Counted from the first letter of the stretch, positions 37,596 to 46,662 are shown. The stretch is 64,000 nt of DNA from Geodermatophilus nigrescens (GCF_900129495.1 NZ_FQVX01000002.1:1-64000); one strand, 5' to 3'. Numbers and translations: made by a program. The notes: a model not told the origin generated them from the letters alone.

Positions 37596-38498
37596 GTGGC
37601 CACCACCGCAGCCCTGGCCGAGCCGGGCGCCGTGCCCCCGGCCGCCCCGCGGCGGGTCCGGCGCGGCCGGCCCGCCGGCCGGCGGGAGAAGCCGAACTGG
37701 CTGGCCGGCGTCCTGGCGACCGTCTGGCTGGTCATCGTCGCCGTCCCGCTGTACTACCTGGTCTCGGCGAGCCTGCGCACCCGCCAGGACTACCTGAGCA
37801 CCAGCCCACTGACCCCGACCGGTGAGCCCACGGGGGAGAACTACTCCACCGTGCTCTCGGGCGGGTTCGCCCAGTACCTGCTCAACAACATGATCGTCAC
37901 GGTCGCGACGGTCGCGATCGTGGTCGCGGTGACCGTGCCGGCGGCCTACACCGTGGCCCGCAACGCCGGCCGGACCGTGCAGCGGATCTTCTCGGTCATG
38001 CTCATCGGCCTGGCCATCCCGGCGCAGGCCACGATCATCCCGGTCTACCTGCTCATCACCCAGATGCGCCTGTACGACACCCTGCTGGCGATCATCCTGC
38101 CGACGGCGGCGTTCGCCCTGCCGGTCGCGCTGCTGGTGATGACCAACAGCCTCCGCGACATCCCGTCGGAGCTCTACGAGGCCCAGACCCTCGACGGCGC
38201 CGGGCCGCTGGCGGTGCTGCGCCACCTGGTGCTGCCGCTGGCCAAGCCCGCGATCACCACGGTCGCGGTGTTCACCGCGCTCAACGCGTGGAACGGCTTC
38301 CTCTTCCCGCTGGTCCTCACCCAGTCCCGCGACACCCGGGTGCTCACCCTCGGCCTCTGGGACTTCCAGGGCCAGTTCGGCACCAACGTCCCGGGCCTGC
38401 TGGCGGCGGTCACACTGTCCGTCGTCCCCATCTTCGTCCTGTACCTCGTGGGCCGCCGCTACCTGCTCAGCGGACTCACCGCCGGTTTCGGCAAGTAG
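37596..38498 (+). CDS. Sugar ABC transporter permease (MalG/BxlG type)
   Basis: A 300-residue permease with six helices. The EAA loop is YEAQTLDGAGPLAVLRHLVL, and the C-terminus ends in the RYLLSGLTAGFGK tail typical of MalG-class subunits. It starts two bases after the previous stop, with AGGAAGG before the GTG. Confidence 0.92.
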   Translation: MATTAALAEPGAVPPAAPRRVRRGRPAGRREKPNWLAGVLATVWLVIVAVPLYYLVSASLRTRQDYLSTSPLTPTGEPTGENYSTVLSGGFAQYLLNNMIVTVATVAIVVAVTVPAAYTVARNAGRTVQRIFSVMLIGLAIPAQATIIPVYLLITQMRLYDTLLAIILPTAAFALPVALLVMTNSLRDIPSELYEAQTLDGAGPLAVLRHLVLPLAKPAITTVAVFTALNAWNGFLFPLVLTQSRDTRVLTLGLWDFQGQFGTNVPGLLAAVTLSVVPIFVLYLVGRRYLLSGLTAGFGK

Positions 38499-38510
38499 AG
38501 AGGAACCGTC

Positions 38511-39584
38511 TTGGCCACCGTCACCTACGACGCGGCGACCCGGGTCTACGCCGGCGCGGACCGCCCGGCGGTCGACGCGCTCGACCTCGAGGTCGCCGAC
38601 GGCGAGTTCCTCGTCCTGGTCGGGCCCTCGGGCTGCGGCAAGTCCACGTCGCTGCGCATGCTCGCCGGCCTCGAGGACGTCGACGGCGGGCGCATCCTCA
38701 TCGGCGACCGCGACGTCACCGGCGTCGCCGCCAAGGACCGCGACATCGCCATGGTGTTCCAGAACTACGCGCTCTACCCGCACATGACCGTCGCGGAGAA
38801 CATGGGCTTCGCCCTCAAGATGGCGCGCGTCGGCAAGGCCGAGGCGGCCGAGCGGGTGCGCGAGGCCGCCCGCCTGCTCGACCTCGAGCAGTACCTCGAC
38901 CGGCGCCCCAAGGCCCTGTCCGGCGGCCAGCGGCAGCGCGTGGCCATGGGCCGGGCCATCGTCCGCCAGCCGCAGGTCTTCCTCATGGACGAGCCGCTGT
39001 CGAACCTCGACGCCAAGCTCCGGGTGCAGACCCGCACCCAGATCGCCTCCCTGCAGCGCCGCCTGGGCATCACCACGGTCTACGTCACCCACGACCAGAC
39101 CGAGGCGATGACGATGGGCGACCGCGTGGCGGTGCTCAAGGACGGCCTGCTCATGCAGGTGGGCCGGCCCCGCGAGCTCTACGACCGGCCGCGCAACGTC
39201 TTCGTCGCCGGGTTCATCGGCTCGCCGGCCATGAACCTGCTGACCCTGCCGGTCGCCGACGGCGGCGTGCGCCTCGGCGGCGAGGTGCACCCGGTGGAGC
39301 GCTCGGTCCTCGGCGAGGCGCACGCGCCGTCGGTGGTGCTCGGCGTCCGGCCGGAGGACCTCGAGGTCACCGGGTCGGGCCTGCCGGTGGAGGTCGAGGT
39401 GGTCGAGGAGCTCGGCGCCGACGCCTACGTCTACGGCACCGCGCTGGTCGGCGACGACCGCCACCCGGTCACCGTGCGCGTCGACGGCCGCCGTCCGCCC
39501 CTGAAGGGCGACCGGATCGCCGTCACCCCGCGGGTCGGCCACGTGCACCTGTTCTCCACGGTGGACGGCGAGCGCCTCGGGTGA
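38511..39584 (+). CDS. Sugar ABC transporter ATP-binding protein (MsiK/UgpC type)
   Basis: A 357-residue ATPase. Walker A GPSGCGKS at 38-45, Q-loop MVFQNYALYPHMTVAEN, signature LSGGQRQRVAMGRA, Walker B VFLMDEPLSNLDA and H-loop VYVTHDQTEAM are all intact; the last about 110 residues form a TOBE/MalK regulatory domain. The TTG start follows AGAGAGGAA. Many actinobacterial sugar operons lack their own ATPase and share MsiK, so a dedicated copy is a noteworthy feature here. Confidence 0.92.
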   Translation: MATVTYDAATRVYAGADRPAVDALDLEVADGEFLVLVGPSGCGKSTSLRMLAGLEDVDGGRILIGDRDVTGVAAKDRDIAMVFQNYALYPHMTVAENMGFALKMARVGKAEAAERVREAARLLDLEQYLDRRPKALSGGQRQRVAMGRAIVRQPQVFLMDEPLSNLDAKLRVQTRTQIASLQRRLGITTVYVTHDQTEAMTMGDRVAVLKDGLLMQVGRPRELYDRPRNVFVAGFIGSPAMNLLTLPVADGGVRLGGEVHPVERSVLGEAHAPSVVLGVRPEDLEVTGSGLPVEVEVVEELGADAYVYGTALVGDDRHPVTVRVDGRRPPLKGDRIAVTPRVGHVHLFSTVDGERLG

Positions 39585-40495
39585 GCGTGCTCCCCAGCGG
39601 CGAGCAGCACGTCCTGCGCAGCGGGGACGCCGAGGCCGTCGTCGTCGAGGTCGGCGGCGGCCTGCGCACCTACACCGCGGGCGACCGGCACGTCCTCGAC
39701 GGGTGGTCCGAGCGGGAGATGGCGCCGGACGTGCGCGGGCACCTGCTCGCGCCCTGGCCCAACCGGCTGCGCGACGGCGTCTACACCTGGGACGGCGCCG
39801 AGCACGTCACCCCGGTCACCGAGCGCGCGCTCGGCACGGCCATCCACGGGCTGGTGCGCTTCGTGCCGTGGCGGGTGCTCGCCCGCTCGGCGGACTCCGT
39901 GGTGCTCGAGCACCTGCTGCACCCGCAGCCGGGCTACCCGTTCGCGCTGCGCCTGCGGGTGGGCTACGAGCTGTCGGCCGGCGGGCTGCGGGTGACGACG
40001 ACGGCCACCAACGAGGGCGACGCCGACGCCCCCTACGGCGAGGGCCACCACCCCTACCTCGCCGCGCCGGCCGGCCTGCGGGTCGACGACTGCACGCTGG
40101 TGCTCCCGGCCGCCACCCGCGTGCTCACCGACGACCGGCTGCTGCCCGTGGGCACCGAGTCGGTGCACGAGACGCCGTTCGACCTGCGCGCCGGCCGGGT
40201 GCTCGGCGACCTGCGGATCGACGACTGCTTCACCGACCTCGACCGCGACGCCGACGGCACCGCCGAGGTGCGGTTCACCGGCCCCGACGGGCACGGGGCC
40301 GCCGTCTGGATGGACGCCTCCTACACGCACGTGCAGGTGTTCACCGGCGACGTCGTCGAGCCGCCGTCGCGGCGCCGGCACGGCCTGGCCGTCGAGCCGA
40401 TGACCTGCGCGCCCGACGCGCTGCGCACCGGGGCGGTCCGCCGGCTGGCGCCGGGGGAGTCGGTCACCGGCACCTGGGGCATCCGCCCGCTCTGA
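39581..40495 (+). CDS. galM: Aldose 1-epimerase
   Basis: A 304-residue mutarotase of the GalM family. Family residues: PWPNRLRDG (Asn61-Arg62), His89 (AIHGLV), the catalytic-acid region GEGHHPYL (His156/157) and the general base Glu272 in AVEPMTC. It equilibrates alpha and beta anomers of the sugar released by the GH3 enzyme. The GTG overlaps the ATPase stop (GTGA), closing the operon. Confidence 0.9.
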   Translation: MSVLPSGEQHVLRSGDAEAVVVEVGGGLRTYTAGDRHVLDGWSEREMAPDVRGHLLAPWPNRLRDGVYTWDGAEHVTPVTERALGTAIHGLVRFVPWRVLARSADSVVLEHLLHPQPGYPFALRLRVGYELSAGGLRVTTTATNEGDADAPYGEGHHPYLAAPAGLRVDDCTLVLPAATRVLTDDRLLPVGTESVHETPFDLRAGRVLGDLRIDDCFTDLDRDADGTAEVRFTGPDGHGAAVWMDASYTHVQVFTGDVVEPPSRRRHGLAVEPMTCAPDALRTGAVRRLAPGESVTGTWGIRPL

Positions 40496-40501
40496 CCCGC
40501 A

Positions 40502-40520
40502 CGGCACTGCTCGAGTGCCG
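40502..40520 (+). terminator. Short hairpin after the sugar operon
   Basis: CGGCACT (40502-40508) pairs with AGTGCCG (40514-40520) around a 5-base loop, just after the galM stop. It is a weak terminator candidate with no U-tract. The rest of 40521-40722 is locally AT-richer (around TTTGTAGCGCTATTGG, 40604-40619) and probably holds the promoter of aroH-cmk-der, but I cannot place the elements. Confidence 0.5.
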
Positions 40521-40722
40521 CACGTCGCCCCATGAGCCGTTATCCCCAACGCGGCCCCCCCACCGAGGTCGGTCCTCCGCGCGCGAAGGCGGCGAGAGGG
40601 GCCTTTGTAGCGCTATTGGCCCATACGGGTCGGCGGACGGCGGGGAGGCGGGTGGCGCGCCGCACCTAGACTCGACCGGGCACCCCAGATCCGGGAGCCG
40701 GTACCGATCGAGGAGGGTGCAC

Positions 40723-41085
40723 GTGGCCGTACGGGCCATCCGGGGCGCGACACAGGTGGACGCCGACGACCGCGACCAGGTGCTCGAGGCCACCCGGGAG
40801 CTGGTGAGCGAGGTGGTCGGGCGCAACGGCCTCGACCACGCCGACATCATCAGCATCCTGTTCACCGCGACCCCGGACCTGGTGTCGGAGTTCCCGGCGC
40901 TGGCCGCGCGCGAGCTCGGCATGGGCGACGTCCCGCTGATGTGCGCCACCGAGATCGCCGTGCCGCACGCGCTGCCGCGGGTGCTGCGCCTCATGGCGCA
41001 CGTGGAGACGCCGAAGGAGCGCGCCGACATCCAGCACGTCTACCTGCGGGGTGCCGTGGCGCTGCGACGGGACATCGCCCAGTGA
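40723..41085 (+). CDS. aroH: Chorismate mutase, AroH class
   Basis: A 120-residue enzyme converting chorismate to prephenate. It is the trimeric AroH type (Bacillus-like), not the helical AroQ type: [11 protein letters not shown] (Arg7), [15 protein letters not shown] (Glu77, Arg89) and the C-terminal [10 protein letters not shown] match the family. GTG 40723 has AGGAGG six bases upstream. It is coupled to cmk by a GTGA overlap, an order shared with Streptomyces as far as I recall. Confidence 0.93.
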   Translation: MAVRAIRGATQVDADDRDQVLEATRELVSEVVGRNGLDHADIISILFTATPDLVSEFPALAARELGMGDVPLMCATEIAVPHALPRVLRLMAHVETPKERADIQHVYLRGAVALRRDIAQ

Positions 41086-41783
41086 GCGCCGCACGCTTCG
41101 CCGGCCAGGTCACCCTCGACGGCCCCTCGGGCACGGGCAAGAGCAGCGTCGCGCGCGCCGCGGCCACCCGGCTGGGTGCGGCCTATCTCGACACCGGCGC
41201 CATGTACCGCGCCGCCACGGTGGCCGTGCTCGACGCCGGGGTCGACCCCGAGGACGCCGAGGCGGTGGCCCGCGTGGTCGCCGCGGCCCGCATCGAGGTG
41301 GGGACGACGGCTGCGACCGAGCGCGTGGAGGTCGACGGCACCGACGTCGCCGAACGCATCCGCGGCGCCGAGGTCACCCGCAACGTGTCGGCGGTGTCGG
41401 CGGTGCCCGCGGTGCGCCGCCAGCTGGTCGACCAGCAGCGCGACCTGGTCGCCGCGGCCGACGCCGTCGTCGTCGAGGGACGCGACATCGGCACCGTGGT
41501 GCTGCCCGGGGCGACCGTGAAGATCTACCTGACCGCCGCGCCGGAGGCGCGCGCCCAGCGGCGCGCGGCCCAGCTCGGCCTGACCACCCCGGAGGAGGTC
41601 GCCGCGCTCGCGGCCGACCTGCGCCGCCGGGACGAGTGCGACAGCAGCCGCGCGGACAGCCCGCTGCGGCCCGCCGCGGACGCGGTGGTCGTGGACAGCA
41701 CCGACCTCGACCGCGAGGCCGTCGTCGACCGGGTGGTCGACCTCGCTCTCGCGGCGGCCGGGGCACGAGGAGTGGACGCATGA
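41082..41783 (+). CDS. cmk: (d)CMP kinase
   Basis: A 233-residue cytidylate kinase. P-loop GPSGTGKS at 14-21, [12 protein letters not shown] for base binding, [15 protein letters not shown], and the lid/R-rich region RAQRRAAQL with [15 protein letters not shown]. It phosphorylates CMP and dCMP. The start GTG overlaps the aroH stop; the stop overlaps der (ATGA). Confidence 0.95.
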   Translation: MSAARFAGQVTLDGPSGTGKSSVARAAATRLGAAYLDTGAMYRAATVAVLDAGVDPEDAEAVARVVAAARIEVGTTAATERVEVDGTDVAERIRGAEVTRNVSAVSAVPAVRRQLVDQQRDLVAAADAVVVEGRDIGTVVLPGATVKIYLTAAPEARAQRRAAQLGLTTPEEVAALAADLRRRDECDSSRADSPLRPAADAVVVDSTDLDREAVVDRVVDLALAAAGARGVDA

Positions 41784-43126
41784 GCGAGGAGGGCACCGGC
41801 GGTCCGCTGCCGGTGGTGGCGATCGTCGGCCGGCCGAACGTGGGCAAGTCGACGCTGGTGAACCGCGTGCTGGGCCGGCGCGCGGCGGTGGTGCAGGACG
41901 TGCCGGGCGTGACCCGCGACCGCATCTCCTACGAGGCGCTGTGGAACGGGCGGCGGTTCACCGTCACCGACACCGGCGGCTGGGACCCCAAGGCCGAGGG
42001 GCTGGGCGCGTCGATCAGCCGGCAGGCGGAGTTCGCGATGCGCACCGCCGACGTCATCGTGTTCGTCGTCGACAGCCAGGTGGGCGCCACCGACACCGAC
42101 CTGGCCGCCGCGCGCATCCTGCGCCGCAGCGACCGGCCGGTGATCGTCGTCGCCAACAAGGTCGACGACGAGCGCAGCGAGGCCAACGCCGCCGAGCTGT
42201 GGTCGCTGGGCCTGGGCGAGCCGCAGCCGGTGAGCGCGCTGCACGGGCGGGGGAGCGGTGACCTGCTCGACCTGGTGCTCGACGCGCTGCCCGAGGCGCC
42301 GCGCGAGCAGCCCGAGGAGGGCGGCCCCCGCCGCGTGGCGCTGGTCGGGCGGCCCAACGTGGGCAAGTCCAGCCTGCTCAACCGGCTGGCCAAGGAGGAG
42401 CGCTCGGTCGTCGACTCGGTGGCCGGCACGACCGTCGACCCGGTCGACTCGCTCATCACCCTCGGCGGCGAGGAGTGGCGGTTCGTCGACACCGCCGGCC
42501 TGCGCCGCAAGGTGAACACCGCCAGCGGCATGGAGTACTACGCGAGCCTGCGCACCGAGGCCGCGATCCAGGCCGCCGAGGTCGCCGTCGTGCTGCTGGC
42601 CGCCGACGAGGTGATCAGCGAGCAGGACCAGCGGGTGATCACCCAGGTGATCGAGGCCGGGCGCGCGCTGGTCATCGCGTTCAACAAGTGGGACACCCTC
42701 GACGAGGACCGGCACGCCCAGCTCGAGCGCGAGATCGAGCGCGACCTGTCCCGCATCAAGTGGGCCAGCCGGGTGAACATCTCGGCGCTCAGCGGCCGCG
42801 GCGTCGGCAAGCTCGCCGACCACCTGCGCGCCGCGCTCGCCTCGTGGGAGACCCGGGTGCCGACGGCGGAGCTCAACGCCTACGTGCGCCAGCTGGTCAT
42901 GGAGACCCCGCCGCCGGCCCGTGGCGGGCGCGCCCCGAAGATCAAGTACGTGACGCAGGCCGACGTCCGGCCGCCGCGGTTCGTCGTCTTCTCCACCGGC
43001 TTCCTCGAGGCCGGCTACCGCCGGTTCCTGGAGCGCAAGCTGCGCGAGCGCTTCGGTTTCCACGGCACGCCGATCGACATCTCGGTGAAGGTCCGCGAGG
43101 GCCGGGGGAACGACAAGCGCGGCTGA
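41780..43126 (+). CDS. der: Ribosome-assembly GTPase Der (EngA)
   Basis: A 448-residue protein with two tandem GTPase domains and a C-terminal KH-like domain. G1 motifs are GRPNVGKS at 17-24 and 190-197; G3 is DTGG in the first domain and DTAG in the second; G4 are NKVD and NKWD. The end, [21 protein letters not shown], is the KH region that contacts rRNA. Der is needed for 50S subunit maturation. The ATG overlaps the cmk stop. Confidence 0.96.
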   Translation: MSEEGTGGPLPVVAIVGRPNVGKSTLVNRVLGRRAAVVQDVPGVTRDRISYEALWNGRRFTVTDTGGWDPKAEGLGASISRQAEFAMRTADVIVFVVDSQVGATDTDLAAARILRRSDRPVIVVANKVDDERSEANAAELWSLGLGEPQPVSALHGRGSGDLLDLVLDALPEAPREQPEEGGPRRVALVGRPNVGKSSLLNRLAKEERSVVDSVAGTTVDPVDSLITLGGEEWRFVDTAGLRRKVNTASGMEYYASLRTEAAIQAAEVAVVLLAADEVISEQDQRVITQVIEAGRALVIAFNKWDTLDEDRHAQLEREIERDLSRIKWASRVNISALSGRGVGKLADHLRAALASWETRVPTAELNAYVRQLVMETPPPARGGRAPKIKYVTQADVRPPRFVVFSTGFLEAGYRRFLERKLRERFGFHGTPIDISVKVREGRGNDKRG

Positions 43127-43256
43127 GGCGGCCCGGGCGGTCAGCGGGGTGTAGTCGCCCGCCGACCGCCCGGGGCGACCGGCCGCGCCGCCGCGCGCGG
43201 TCGCCGGACGACCCTCACAGGGACCTCGCAGCGACCTCCCAGCGGGAGTTCACTAC

Positions 43257-43277
43257 CCGGATCCGGAACGGATCCGG
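43257..43277. promoter_or_regulatory. Perfect 21-base palindromic element upstream of the M1 peptidase gene
   Basis: CCGGATCCG (43257-43265), spacer GAA, CGGATCCGG (43269-43277), ending 19 bases before the ATG at 43297. It could be an operator, a translation-blocking hairpin or a terminator for der (131 bases downstream of its stop). The 170-base region 43127-43296 has no gene. Confidence 0.5.
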
Positions 43278-43296
43278 CCCATGGACGGGGGTAGTG

Positions 43297-44811
43297 ATGC
43301 ACCGCAGGCTGACAGTGATCACGACGGCGGGTGTCCTGGTCGTCGCGGGCGCGGGTACCGCCGCGGCCGACGGCGGGCCGGAGGCCTCGCACCCCGGCGC
43401 GCCGAGCCCCGGCGCGCCGGGCATCGGCGACCCGTACTTCCCGCTCGACGGGAACGGCGGCTACGACGTCCAGCACTACGGGCTGGACCTGCGCTACGAC
43501 CCGGCCACCGACGTCCTCGCCGGGACGGCGCTCATCTCGGCCCGGGCGACCCAGTCCCTCTCCAGCTTCGACCTGGACCTGCAGGGCATGGAGGTCCGGT
43601 CGGTCACCGTGGGCGGGCACCCGGCGGCCTGGACCCGCGACGGCCAGGAGCTGGTCGTCACGCCCGCGCACCCGCTGCACCAGGGGCGGCGGTTCCTCGT
43701 CGAGGTCGTCTACGACGGCGTCCCGCAGACCCTCCAGGACGAGCTCGGAGCCTCGGGCTTCTTCCACACCGACGACGGCGCCGTCGTCGCCGGCCAGCCG
43801 CACGGCGCGGCGACCTGGTTCCCGGCCAACGACCACCCCCGCGACGCCGCCTCGCTCGACGTCGCGATCACCGTGCCCGAGGGGCTGGAGGGCATCTCCA
43901 ACGGCGTGCTGTGCGGCTCGTGGACCACCGACGGGTGGACGACGTGGTCGTGGTCGGCCGAGGAGCCCATGGCCACCTACCTGGTCACCCTGGCCGTCGG
44001 CGAGTTCGACGTGCGGGCCTACGAGGCCGACGGCATCGCCTACTGGGACGCCGTCGACCCGCGCCTGGCGGAGTTCGACGCCGACCCGGAGACCGAGGGG
44101 CCACTGGCCGGTGAGGTGGTCGACCACTCCTTCGGCCGGCAGCCCGAGATCGTCGCGGCGCAGGAGGAGTGGTTCGGCCCGTATCCGTTCACCGCCGCGG
44201 GCGGGATCGCCGACCACGCCCCCGAGCTGGGCTTCGCGCTGGAGACCCAGACCCGGCCGGTGTACTCGCCGTACTTCTTCTCCGACCCGCTGTTCGGGGA
44301 GCTCGTCGTCGTCCACGAGTACGCCCACCAGTGGTACGGCGACTCGGTGCGGCTCGACACCTGGCAGCACATCTGGCTCAACGAGGGCATCGCCACCTAC
44401 GCCGAGTGGCTGTGGCTGGAGCACGAGGGCGTGAGCACGCCGCAGCAGGAGTTCGACGCCCTCGCCGCCGCACCGGAGGAGGCGCTGCAGCCGGGCTTCT
44501 GGGACGTCGTCATCGGCGATCCCGGGGCGAGCGCCGACCAGCTGTTCCACTCGGCGGTCTACTACCGCGGCGCGATGACGCTGCAGGCGCTGCGCGTGCA
44601 GGTGGGTGACGAGGCCTTCTTCACCCTCCTGCGCGAGTGGGCGGCGACCAAGGCGGGGCAGACGGCGACCACGGAGGAGTTCATCGGCCACGCCGAGGAG
44701 GTCTCGGGGCAGGAACTCGACGACCTGTTCACCGTCTGGCTGTTCACCCCGGGCCGCCCGGCCGGGCTCCCCGAGCCCGCGCCGGCGCCGGAGCCGGCCC
44801 CGGCTCCCTGA
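43297..44811 (+). CDS. Secreted M1-family zinc metallopeptidase (short form)
   Basis: A 504-residue protein with a Sec signal peptide (about 1-27, ending TAAADG). After a beta-rich N-terminal domain comes the gluzincin zinc site HEYAHQ (His340, Glu341, His344) with the third ligand Glu363 in WLNEG, exactly 18 residues on. The catalytic Tyr region is VYYRGAMTL. The usual GAMEN exopeptidase motif is replaced by LGFALETQT, and the long C-terminal helical domain of aminopeptidase N is absent; the protein ends in a Pro/Ala/Glu tail. It is thus a secreted peptidase of uncertain exo/endo mode. ATG 43297 was chosen for the signal peptide. Confidence 0.88.
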   Translation: MHRRLTVITTAGVLVVAGAGTAAADGGPEASHPGAPSPGAPGIGDPYFPLDGNGGYDVQHYGLDLRYDPATDVLAGTALISARATQSLSSFDLDLQGMEVRSVTVGGHPAAWTRDGQELVVTPAHPLHQGRRFLVEVVYDGVPQTLQDELGASGFFHTDDGAVVAGQPHGAATWFPANDHPRDAASLDVAITVPEGLEGISNGVLCGSWTTDGWTTWSWSAEEPMATYLVTLAVGEFDVRAYEADGIAYWDAVDPRLAEFDADPETEGPLAGEVVDHSFGRQPEIVAAQEEWFGPYPFTAAGGIADHAPELGFALETQTRPVYSPYFFSDPLFGELVVVHEYAHQWYGDSVRLDTWQHIWLNEGIATYAEWLWLEHEGVSTPQQEFDALAAAPEEALQPGFWDVVIGDPGASADQLFHSAVYYRGAMTLQALRVQVGDEAFFTLLREWAATKAGQTATTEEFIGHAEEVSGQELDDLFTVWLFTPGRPAGLPEPAPAPEPAPAP

Positions 44812-44828
44812 GCCGGTCCCGGTCGCAC

Positions 44829-44867
44829 GAGGGCCGTCCGCGGGCACGCTGCCCGCGGGCGGCCCTC
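44829..44867. terminator. 18-bp hairpin between convergent peptidase and MFS genes
   Basis: Bases 44829-44846 (from GAGGGCCG) pair with 44850-44867 over 18 positions with a single G-U pair and a 3-base loop. It sits between convergent genes and can serve both strands. Confidence 0.82.
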
Positions 44868-44873
44868 CGCGTG

Positions 44874-46418
44874 TCAGCCCGCCGGGGCCGGGTCCTGCGC
44901 GTCGTCCGACGGGTCGTCGTCGAAGTGCAGCGGCTCGGTCCGGCCGGGCATGGCCAGCACCGCCAGCGCGATGACGACGGCGGTCACGGCGGTCGCGACG
45001 AACACGCCGTGCGAGGCGGCGTGCAGGCTCTCCCGGGCGAAGTCGGCGACGGCCCCGCCCTGCCCGAGCGCCGCCGTCGTGCTGTCGACGTCGGTGGGCA
45101 CCTCGCCGTCGAGCCCTGCCGGCGGGGCGGCGAAGCGCGCGGCGAGGGTGGTGTTGGCGATGGCGCCGAACACCGCCGCGCCGAGGGCCGAGCCCATCGA
45201 GCGGGAGAACATGTTGGTGGCGGTGACGACGCCGCGACGGTCCCAGCCGACCACCGACTGCACCGCGACGATCAGCGGCGACGACGACAGGCCGAGGCCC
45301 AGGCCGGTGACGAACATCCAGGCGCCGACCTCCCACAGGGAGGCGTCGGGGCCGAGGAACGCCGTCCCGGCCGTGCCGACCAGCACGAGGGCGACGCCGA
45401 GCAGCGCGGTGGTGCGGAACCCCAGCCGCAGGTAGACGCGGCCGGCGAGGCTCGCCGCGACGGGCCAGCCGAGGGTGAGGGCGGCGAGGGCGAAGCCGGC
45501 CTCCAGCGCGCTCGCGCCGAGCACGCCCTGTGCCCAGGTGGGCAGGTAGGAGCTCAGGCCGATGAGCAGCGCGCCCAGGCCGAGGGCGGCGACGTTGCCG
45601 CTGGCCAGGATGCGGCGGCGCAGCACCCACAGCGGCAGCACGGGCTCGGCGGCCCGCCGCTCGACCAGCGCGAACGCGGCCAGGAGCGCGACCGCCGTCG
45701 CGAGGACCGCGATGCCGGGCGCGGACGCCCACGCCCAGGCGTTGCCGCCCTCGAGCAGGCCGAGGACCAGCAGCGCGGCACCGGCGGACAGCAGGACGGC
45801 GCCGGCGACGTCGAGGCGGTGGGCGCTCCGCTCGACCTTCTCCGTCCAGCGGCGGGACAGGGCCCAGAACGCGAGCGCGCCCAGCGGCAGGTTGATCAGG
45901 AAGATCCAGCGCCAGGAGAGGGCGTCGCTGAACAGGCCGCCGAGGGTGGGGCCGAGCACCGAGGAGATGCCCCACACCGAGGCGAGGTAGCCCTGGACGC
46001 GGGCGCGCTCCTCGACGGTGTAGATGTCGCCGATGACGGTGATGCCCATCGGCTGGACGGCGCCGGCGCCGATGCCCTGCAGCGCCCGGCCCACGATCAG
46101 CGCCGGCATCGACCACGCCAGCCCGCAGAACAGGGACGCGGCGACGAACACCGCGATGCCGAACAGGAGCACCGGCTTGCGGCCGTGCACGTCGGCGAGC
46201 TTGCCGTAGACCGGCACCGTCACCGCCTGCGTGAGCAGGTAGACGCTGAACAGCCAGGGGAACTGGCTGAACCCGCCGAGGTCGTCGACGACGGCCGGGA
46301 CGGCGGTGGCGATGATCGTGCTGTCGAGCGCGATGAGGGCGGTGCTGAGCATGACCGCCCCGAGCACGGGCCCGCGCTCGGATCGGAGTCCCACCGCGGC
46401 GCGGGTACCGGTTGTCAC
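44874..46418 (-). CDS. MFS drug/solute exporter, DHA2 (EmrB/QacA) type
   Basis: About 514 residues with 14 predicted membrane helices, the DHA2 layout. Motif A is GKLADVHGRKPVLL, motif D1/C-type regions include LIALDSTIIATAVP in helix 1 and GRALQGIGAGAVQP in helix 4. The C-terminal cytoplasmic end is acidic. It is a proton-driven exporter; the substrate is unknown. The start is uncertain: GTG 46418 lies within an inverted repeat, while ATG 46451 would add 11 residues. The upstream frame runs into tRNA-Pro, so longer starts are excluded. Confidence 0.87.
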   Translation of the reverse strand: MTTGTRAAVGLRSERGPVLGAVMLSTALIALDSTIIATAVPAVVDDLGGFSQFPWLFSVYLLTQAVTVPVYGKLADVHGRKPVLLFGIAVFVAASLFCGLAWSMPALIVGRALQGIGAGAVQPMGITVIGDIYTVEERARVQGYLASVWGISSVLGPTLGGLFSDALSWRWIFLINLPLGALAFWALSRRWTEKVERSAHRLDVAGAVLLSAGAALLVLGLLEGGNAWAWASAPGIAVLATAVALLAAFALVERRAAEPVLPLWVLRRRILASGNVAALGLGALLIGLSSYLPTWAQGVLGASALEAGFALAALTLGWPVAASLAGRVYLRLGFRTTALLGVALVLVGTAGTAFLGPDASLWEVGAWMFVTGLGLGLSSSPLIVAVQSVVGWDRRGVVTATNMFSRSMGSALGAAVFGAIANTTLAARFAAPPAGLDGEVPTDVDSTTAALGQGGAVADFARESLHAASHGVFVATAVTAVVIALAVLAMPGRTEPLHFDDDPSDDAQDPAPAG

Positions 46419-46432
46419 GAGCAACTGTGACA
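46413..46432. promoter_or_regulatory. Inverted repeat at the MFS exporter start
   Basis: TGTCAC (46413-46418) and GTGACA (46427-46432) are perfect 6-base arms eight bases apart, overlapping the GTG start of the exporter gene. It looks like a dimeric repressor operator. No regulator gene lies adjacent, so the partner is unknown. Confidence 0.4.
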
Positions 46433-46539
46433 CCTCGGGGTGGCCGGGCATTCCCGCGCCCGACCACCGCGGAGGGCGGCCGACGGCGTGCGGTAACCTC
46501 GTCGGCGCAGCGATCGGGCGGTGCGAGCCGCCCGGCGCT

Positions 46540-46613
46540 CGGGCTGTAGCGCAGCTTGGTAGCGCACCTGACTGGGGGTCAGGGGGTCGCAGGTTCAAAT
46601 CCTGTCAGCCCGA
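46540..46613 (+). tRNA. tRNA-Pro (anticodon GGG)
   Basis: The sequence folds as a tRNA: acceptor CGGGCTG (46540-46546) with CAGCCCG (46606-46612) and discriminator A46613; anticodon stem CCTGA/TCAGG with loop CTGGGGG, giving anticodon GGG; T arm with GGTTCAAAT. The CCA end is not encoded. A possible -10 element (TAACCT, 46494-46499) lies upstream without an obvious -35. Confidence 0.95.
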
Positions 46614-46620
46614 CAGCGCA

Positions 46621-46662
46621 GGTCGAGGGCCGTTCCGGAGCGATCCGGGACGGCCCTCGACC
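46621..46662 (+). terminator. Terminator hairpin after tRNA-Pro
   Basis: GGTCGAGGG... at 46621-46638 pairs with 46645-46662 over 18 positions with one G-U pair and loop AGCGAT. It starts eight bases after the tRNA and is well placed to end its transcript. Confidence 0.85.

Noticed and set aside
40532-40669. 45-codon ORF starting ATG before aroH, considered as a leader peptide
   Set aside because: No ribosome-binding site, basic low-complexity product, and no run of Phe, Tyr or Trp codons expected for an aromatic attenuator.
43141-46467. 1108-codon minus-strand open frame spanning the M1 peptidase and the exporter
   Set aside because: Arises from absence of stop codons at high GC. The peptidase (zinc site) and exporter (14 helices) in other frames are the real genes.
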